Source of the DNA: Nocardioides sp.
Lineage (GTDB): Bacteria; Actinomycetota; Actinomycetes; Propionibacteriales; Nocardioidaceae
Assembly (NCBI GenBank): GCA_031177735.1
Contig: JAPSKJ010000019.1
Span: forward strand, 1 to 19,339
Direction of reading: 5' to 3'
Length of the DNA: 19,339 nt
Under the pieces are notes generated by a model. It did not search any database, had not been told where the DNA came from, and worked only from the letters and a program-made list of their open reading frames with translations. A program made the translations under genes and the position numbers. This document shows positions 13,785 through 19,339 of this stretch, one piece after another (position 1 is the first letter of the stretch; each line of letters starts with the position of its first letter).

Positions 13785-14888
13785 GTGTCGGGTCATCCCC
13801 CACCCCCGGGGCCTGCCGGCCCGCCGCCTCCGCCCGGGCCGTCGGGCTGGGGTCCGCTGGGCAACGACGGTACGCCGTCGCAGTACGCACCACCGCAGGG
13901 GTCCTTTCCGGGCCCCTTCCCCGGCGCGCCGCCGCAGCTGACCCACCGGCCTGGCGCGATCCCGTTGCGGCCGCTCGGCCTCGGCGACCTGCTCGACGGC
14001 GCCTTCCGGATCATCCGGCGCAACGCGGGAGCCACGGTGGGCGCCGCGGTGCTGGTCGCGTCGGTGGCGATGCTGCTGCCGCTCGCGGTGACCGTCGTGA
14101 CGAGCCTCAGCGTTCCGGGTCTCGGCGAGGCGTTCCTGGAGGAGTCCGAACCCACGGACGCGCAGGTGGTCTCGGTGGTCGGCGTCTTCGGGACGCTCTT
14201 CATCGGGATGCTCCTGCAGGCGGCCGGTCTGGTCCTCGTCGGCGCCATGACGGCGCAGGTCACCGCCGCGGCCGTGGTCGGCCGTCGGATGACCCTCGGG
14301 GAGGCCTGGGCGGCGACACGGGGCCGCAGGTGGCGAGCGCTCGGCCTGACCATCGTGCTGGGCGTGCTGCTGTCACTGGTCGTCGGGGCGTACGCGACGC
14401 CGCTGGTGCTGCTGGTCGTGCTCGGGAGCGGCTGGGTCGCCCCGGTGCTGTGGGGCGTGCTCGGCTTCGTGGTGCTGGTCGTCGTCCTGTGCTGGATCTG
14501 GATCCGGCTCTACTACTTCGCGCTGCCCGCCCTCATGCTCGAGGAGCCGCGGATCTTCGCCGCGATCGGTCGCGGCCACGGACTCACCCGCGGCGGCTTC
14601 TGGCGGATCTTCGGCATCGCGCTGCTGGTCAACATCGCCGTCGGCATCGGCGCCCAGATCGTGGCGACCCCGGTCTCCTTCGCCGCACAGCTGCTGCCGG
14701 TGGTCGCCGGCCCCGACTACGCGATGCTCGCGCTCGTGGTCGGTCAGGCGGTCGCGTCGATCATCGGCGCAGCGTTCTCGGCGCCGCTGCTGACCGTCGT
14801 CATGGCGCTTCAGTACCTCGACCAGCGCATCCGCAAGGAGGCCTACGACGTGGTGTTGATGGAGCAGGCGGGGCTGATCGAGTCGTGA
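13785..14888 (+). CDS. Polytopic membrane protein with proline-rich N-terminal tail (GPDPase-membrane-domain-like)
   Basis: The 367-residue product is an integral membrane protein of unknown function. Residues 1-60 are a Pro/Gly-rich, probably cytoplasmic tail. Then comes the segment RPLGLGDLLDGAFRIIRRN (62-80), typical of a family related to the membrane domain of glycerophosphodiester phosphodiesterases. About six hydrophobic segments follow, near 82-108, 128-165, 186-214, 218-245, 272-298 and 312-345. No catalytic phosphodiesterase domain is present. The start is GTG (13785-13787) with AAAGGA six to seven bases upstream; the frame is open for 78 more codons, but they cross the intergenic region. 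Its stop overlaps the next start (GTGA), making it the first gene of the MoxR cluster. Confidence 0.85.
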   Translation: MSGHPPPPGPAGPPPPPGPSGWGPLGNDGTPSQYAPPQGSFPGPFPGAPPQLTHRPGAIPLRPLGLGDLLDGAFRIIRRNAGATVGAAVLVASVAMLLPLAVTVVTSLSVPGLGEAFLEESEPTDAQVVSVVGVFGTLFIGMLLQAAGLVLVGAMTAQVTAAAVVGRRMTLGEAWAATRGRRWRALGLTIVLGVLLSLVVGAYATPLVLLVVLGSGWVAPVLWGVLGFVVLVVVLCWIWIRLYYFALPALMLEEPRIFAAIGRGHGLTRGGFWRIFGIALLVNIAVGIGAQIVATPVSFAAQLLPVVAGPDYAMLALVVGQAVASIIGAAFSAPLLTVVMALQYLDQRIRKEAYDVVLMEQAGLIES

Positions 14889-15514
14889 GCGGGTGGCTCC
14901 GCGAGCCGCCGGTGCTCCCCACCAGTGAGGAGGGGCGACGCTGGCTGCGCGAGGAGCTGCGCGACCCGGACTACCACGACCGGCCGCTGCTCGAGCGGGT
15001 GGTCGACTGGCTGGTGCGCACCCTCGCGAGCGGTGTGGAACGCGCCGGCACCATCCCGCCCCTCTCCGTCGCCGCTGCGGTCGCGGTGTTCTTCGCGCTC
15101 GCGGTCGCCGCGGTGATCCTGCTCGGTCGCGTCCGCCGCGACCGCGGCCGTCGCACGCAGGCCGGGCCCGCCCTCACCGACGAGGCCGTGACCGCGGCCC
15201 AACTGCGCCGTCGGGCGGATCGAGCACTCGCCGACGGCCGCCACGGTGAGGCGGTCATCGACGGGTTCCGCGCGCTGGCGCTGCGCGAGCAGGAGACCGG
15301 ACGGCTGCACGCCGCGCCCGGGGCGACGGCGCACGAGATCGCGGCCGCCCTGGGACGGTCGTTCCCGGCGCTGGCCGGCAGCCTCGAGGACGGCGCGCGC
15401 ACCTTCGAGGAGGTCCGCTACGGCGACCGGCCGGCAGGACCCGACCGGGCCGCCGCCATCCTCACCCTCGACGACGAGCTGGCCCGCAGCCGGTCGGCGG
15501 AGGTGCCGGCGTGA
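14885..15514 (+). CDS. DUF4129 domain protein, single membrane segment
   Basis: The 209-residue product begins at GTG 14885, overlapping the previous stop by four bases. An N-terminal region of about 57 residues precedes one membrane segment at about 58-81, then a basic stretch and a C-terminal DUF4129 domain (about 105-205): LRRRADRALADGRHGEAVID, FRALALREQETGRL, PGATAHEIA and FEEVRYGDRPAGPDRA. DUF4129 domains are regularly encoded beside MoxR and DUF58 genes or fused to transglutaminases; the biochemical role is unknown. Its stop overlaps the DUF4350 gene (GTGA). Confidence 0.88.
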   Translation: MSGWLREPPVLPTSEEGRRWLREELRDPDYHDRPLLERVVDWLVRTLASGVERAGTIPPLSVAAAVAVFFALAVAAVILLGRVRRDRGRRTQAGPALTDEAVTAAQLRRRADRALADGRHGEAVIDGFRALALREQETGRLHAAPGATAHEIAAALGRSFPALAGSLEDGARTFEEVRYGDRPAGPDRAAAILTLDDELARSRSAEVPA

Positions 15515-16670
15515 GCCACACCGAGAACCCGCCGGAGACCGCCGCGGCCCCGTCCGGAAGCGCGGGCGGCCTGGCCGTCGCGCTGCGTCGTCGCGGCGCC
15601 GCACTCCTGATCGGCTCGGTGGCGGTCGTGGCGGTCGCGCTCGTCGCACTGCTCGCACCGTCGCCGGAGTCAGCCACGCCGCTCGACCCCGACAATCCCG
15701 GGCCCGACGGCTCCAGGGCGCTTGCCCGGGTGCTCGAGGACCACGGCGTCCAGGTCGTGGTCGCCCGCAGCGCGGACGCGCTCGACGACACCCCGGTCGA
15801 CGCCGACACGACCGTGGTCGTGGTGCGGACCGGCGGGCTCGGGCCGCCGACGATCGAGCGGATGCTCGCCCACACCCGACCGGCGGAGCTGATCCTCGTC
15901 GAGCCGGGGCCGGCCCTCCTCGACGAGCTGGGGCTCCCTTCCTCATCGCGAAGGGTCGAGCCCGACGGCCCGCTCCGCGCCGACTGTGACGACCCGCTCG
16001 TGGCCGGACTGACGCTCGAGGCCGATCGGGTGGCGACCTACGACGCCGGCTGCTTCCCGGTCGGCGACAGCGGCGCGGTGCTCTCGCGACCGATGAGCCG
16101 GATGGTGCTGTGGGGCGCCGAGGCGGTGCTGCGCAACGAGGACGTGCTGCACGCCGACAACGCCGCGGTGGCGCTCCGGTTGCTCGGCGGGCGGGAGCGG
16201 CTGGTGTGGTACCTGCCGTCGGTGCGCGACCTGGACGGAGAGGAAGGGGTGGGCCTCGCCAGCCTGCTCCCCCGCTGGATCGTGCCTGCGTTGATCCTGG
16301 CGCTCCTCGCCGTGGCGGCCCTGGCCTGGGCGCGCGGCCGCCGGCTCGGCCCGCTCGCGGTTGAGCCGCTGCCGGTGGTGGTCCGTGCCGTAGAGACGAC
16401 CGAGAGCCTGGGCCGGCTCTACCAGCGCGCCGGCGACCGCCGGCACGCCGCCGACCTGCTCCGCCGGGCGACCCTGGACCGGCTCGCGCGACGGCTCCGG
16501 CTCGGCCCGGCGGCGCCCGATGCCGTGGCCCGCGCCGTAGCCGAGGTGACCGGCCGTCCGGCAGCCGACGTCGACCGCCTGCTCGCGCCGGGGCAGACAC
16601 CCCCCGACGACCACGCCCTGATCACGCTGGCCAACGACCTGGCCGCCCTGGAGGAAGAGGCACACCGACC

Positions 16671-16674
<4 letters not shown>
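15511..16674 (+). CDS. DUF4350 domain protein, two membrane segments
   Basis: The 387-residue product starts at GTG 15511, overlapping the DUF4129 stop. A first membrane segment lies at about 28-49. The extracytoplasmic part starts with DPDNPGPDGSRALARVLEDH (59-78), a DUF4350 hallmark with a Rossmann-like, glutamine-amidotransferase-type fold, and contains Cys159 and Cys181, which might form a disulfide. A second membrane segment lies at about 254-275, followed by a cytoplasmic helical region with a cluster of arginines (ADLLRRATLDRLARRLRLGP). The family has no established function; it accompanies MoxR. The last codons overlap the MoxR start (ATGA). Confidence 0.87.
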
Positions 16675-17642
<968 letters not shown>

Positions 17643-17655
17643 TGGGCCTGGGCTG

Positions 17656-18948
17656 ATGGTCGTCACGGGGCGTGTCCCGCTGCTGCTCGCAGCCGGCATC
17701 GCGCCGGTGGTGGTGTGGCCGAGTGGCTGGACGGTGGCGGGCTGGGTCGCGCTCGTCGTGCTCACCACGGCGATCGACGCGGCGCTCGCCGTGCCTCCGG
17801 CCGCCCTCGCCTTCGCGCGAGCGCCGCTCGGGGCGGTCCGGGTGGGCGAGCCGACGACGACCGAGCTGCGGATGGCTCACCGCGGGCGGCGCCGTGCCCG
17901 ACTGCTGGTGCGCGACGCCTGGCAGCCGTCGGCCGGTGCCGCCGGCAACCGCCACCGCCGCAGCCTGGCCGGGGGCGGTGCCACCACGCTGGTGACCCCG
18001 CTTCGCCCCCGCCGCCGCGGCGACCTGGCCGCCGTGGGTGTGACGGTGCGCTCCTTCGGACCACTCGGTCTGGGCGCTCGCCAGCGCACCGGCACCGTCG
18101 CCGGTGCGCTCCGGGCGCTGCCGCCCTTCGGTTCCCGCAGGCACCTGCCCAGCCGGCTCCGGACGCTGCGCGAGCTCGACGGCCGCACCGCCGTGCGGGT
18201 GCGCGGCCAGGGCACCGAGTTCGACTCGCTGCGCGAGTACGTCCGCGGCGACGACGTCCGCTCGATCGACTGGCGCGCCTCGGCGCGGTCGCGCTCGGTC
18301 GTCGTGCGGACCTGGCAGCCGGAGCGCGACCGGCGGGTCGTGATCGTGCTGGACACCTCCCGCACCAGCGCCGGCCGGATCGGCGACGTGCCCAGGCTCG
18401 ACTCCGCGATGGACGCCGCGCTGCTGCTGGCCGCCCTGGCGACGCGGGCGGGTGACCGCGTCGACGTCGTCGCCGGCGACCGGCAACCCCGAGTCCGGCT
18501 GCGCACCGCCGGCGCCCGCGACGTCGCGGCCCGGCTCCAGGACGCCTTCGCCACGGTGCAGCCGGCGCTCACCGAGGCGGACTGGACGACGCTCGCCGGC
18601 GCGGTCGCCGGACTGGGCCGCCAGCGCGCGCTCGTCGTGCTGCTGACACCGCTGGAGCCGGCCGCCGTCGAGGAGGGCCTGCTGCCGGTGCTGCCGACGC
18701 TCGTGCGTCACCACCGTGTCGTCCTCGCCTCCGTCGGTGACCCGACGGTCTCCGCCCTGGCGACCGAGCGCGCCACCGCGGCCCAGGTGTACGCCGCCGC
18801 GGCCGCCGAGCGGACGGCGCTGCGCCGGCGGCGTACGGCCGCGATGCTCGCCGCGCTGGGCGTCGACGTCGTCGAGGGTGACGCCGAGTCGCTGCCACCG
18901 GCGCTCGCCGACCACTACCTGCTGCTGAAGGCCCGCGGGCTGCTGTAG
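17656..18948 (+). CDS. DUF58 domain protein (VWA-like MoxR partner)
   Basis: The 430-residue product has a hydrophobic N-terminal region (about 5-55, probably two membrane segments), a beta-rich middle part, and a DUF58 core with GTEFDSLREYVRGDDVRSID (186-205) followed by WR. A VWA-like segment VLDTSRTSAG (231-240) follows; its DxSxT pattern resembles a metal-ion site but with Thr in place of the second Ser. The ATG at 17656, 13 bp after the MoxR stop, gives MVVTGRVPLLLAAG; no strong ribosome-binding site is visible. An upstream start 24 codons earlier would overlap MoxR and adds an Arg/Cys-rich stretch. DUF58 proteins are the standard partners of MoxR ATPases. Confidence 0.92.
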   Translation: MVVTGRVPLLLAAGIAPVVVWPSGWTVAGWVALVVLTTAIDAALAVPPAALAFARAPLGAVRVGEPTTTELRMAHRGRRRARLLVRDAWQPSAGAAGNRHRRSLAGGGATTLVTPLRPRRRGDLAAVGVTVRSFGPLGLGARQRTGTVAGALRALPPFGSRRHLPSRLRTLRELDGRTAVRVRGQGTEFDSLREYVRGDDVRSIDWRASARSRSVVVRTWQPERDRRVVIVLDTSRTSAGRIGDVPRLDSAMDAALLLAALATRAGDRVDVVAGDRQPRVRLRTAGARDVAARLQDAFATVQPALTEADWTTLAGAVAGLGRQRALVVLLTPLEPAAVEEGLLPVLPTLVRHHRVVLASVGDPTVSALATERATAAQVYAAAAAERTALRRRRTAAMLAALGVDVVEGDAESLPPALADHYLLLKARGLL

Positions 18949-18955
18949 GACCGAC

Positions 18956-19339
18956 TCAGGCCTGGGTCGCCACCCGGTCCTCGAGCAGGGCAGCGTCGAG
19001 GTCACCGGTGGCACCGCGCGAGGCGGCGGCGCGGCCGACGCCGAAGACGTAGGCCAGGAAGCAGAGCTCGGCGAGGATGCCGATCCCGACCCGTGCCTGC
19101 GTCGAGAGCGACGACGGCGTCACGAACGCCTCGATCACACCGGTCACCGCCAGCACCACCACCAGGCCCAGGGCGACCGTGCCGGCGGTGCGGCCCTCCC
19201 GGGCCAGCGACTGGCCGCGGGTGAGGTCGCCGGGCTCGATCCAGGACCAGAACAGTCTCAGGCCCACGCCGCCGGCGACGAACACAGCGGTCAGCTCGAG
19301 CAGCCCGTGCGGGAGGATCAGCCCCCAGAAGTGCGCGCC
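18956..19339 (-). CDS. SpoIIM/DUF95 family integral membrane protein (N-terminus outside window)
   Basis: This is the C-terminal part, at least 127 residues, of a stage II sporulation protein M-type membrane protein. The frame continues to the right edge, and the visible start LILPHGLLELTAVFVAGGVG is the family hallmark, followed by GLRLFWSWIEPG and two more hydrophobic segments (TVALGLVVVLAVTGVIEAFV and IGILAELCFLAYVFGVG). The GTG at 19283-19285 lies inside the conserved motif and is not the start. The stop lies seven bp from the convergent DUF58 stop. SpoIIM homologues occur in many non-sporulating actinobacteria next to MoxR and RDD genes, so sporulation is not implied. Confidence 0.9.
   Translation of the reverse strand, partial: GAHFWGLILPHGLLELTAVFVAGGVGLRLFWSWIEPGDLTRGQSLAREGRTAGTVALGLVVVLAVTGVIEAFVTPSSLSTQARVGIGILAELCFLAYVFGVGRAAASRGATGDLDAALLEDRVATQA

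Noticed and set aside
13733..14884. A long upstream extension of the DUF4129 protein
   Set aside because: It runs through the whole membrane-protein gene in another frame and is Arg-rich low-complexity; the GTG at 14885 with GTGA overlap is the sensible start.
14843..16600. A 585-residue minus-strand open frame opposite the DUF4129 and DUF4350 genes
   Set aside because: It is extremely Arg/Pro/Ala/Gly-rich with no recognisable domain, and the opposite strand encodes recognisable DUF4129 and DUF4350 proteins with overlapping starts and stops.

Overview
The window is high-GC DNA from an actinobacterium, most likely in or near Nocardioides / Propionibacteriales. The genus is inferred from GC content, ribosomal protein sequence character and gene order; no 16S rRNA gene is present. 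Most of it is ordinary: a nearly unbroken S10-spc ribosomal protein cluster on the minus strand. I see no new defence, mobile or biosynthetic system. The less routine parts are the two ends and the non-coding gaps.

Layout. (1) 1-390, minus: the N-terminal 130 residues of a short-chain dehydrogenase resembling the siderophore enzyme EntA/DhbA. Directly upstream is an IdeR/DtxR-type iron box on an apparently leaderless promoter. (2) 391-702: no gene. It holds a 256-bp repeat element bounded by 24-bp inverted repeats and built from outward-facing 22-bp tandem repeats. (3) 703-3415, minus: map, adk and secY, probably with their own promoter downstream of rplO. (4) 3623-7869, minus: rplO, rpmD, rpsE, rplR, rplF, rpsH, rpsN (zinc type), rplE, rplX, rplN, the spc block. 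(5) 8017-13313, minus: rpsQ, rpmC, rplP, rpsC, rplV, rpsS, rplB, rplW, rplD, rplC, rpsJ, the S10 block. (6) 13314-13784: no gene. It holds the long, hairpin-rich rpsJ leader and the start region of the divergent operon. (7) 13785-18948, plus: five genes in tight succession, encoding a polytopic membrane protein, a DUF4129 protein, a DUF4350 protein, a MoxR AAA+ ATPase and a DUF58 protein. (8) 18956-19339, minus: the C-terminal part of a SpoIIM/DUF95 membrane protein, convergent with the DUF58 gene.

How the genes work together. Blocks 4 and 5 encode 21 ribosomal proteins of both subunits. secY encodes the translocon channel, adk balances adenylates, and map removes initiator methionine. Stops and starts repeatedly overlap (ATGA, GTGA, TGATG), consistent with translational coupling. 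Hairpins in the rpsQ-rplN, rpsN-rpsH and rplO-secY gaps suggest where the long transcript may be divided or attenuated. The infA-rpmJ-rpsM-rpsK-rpsD-rpoA-rplQ block that usually follows map in actinobacteria is not there; the repeat element and the iron-regulated gene occupy that place. The plus-strand cluster is the conserved but poorly understood actinobacterial MoxR/DUF58/DUF4129/DUF4350/SpoIIM locus, usually read as a MoxR chaperone system acting at the cell envelope.
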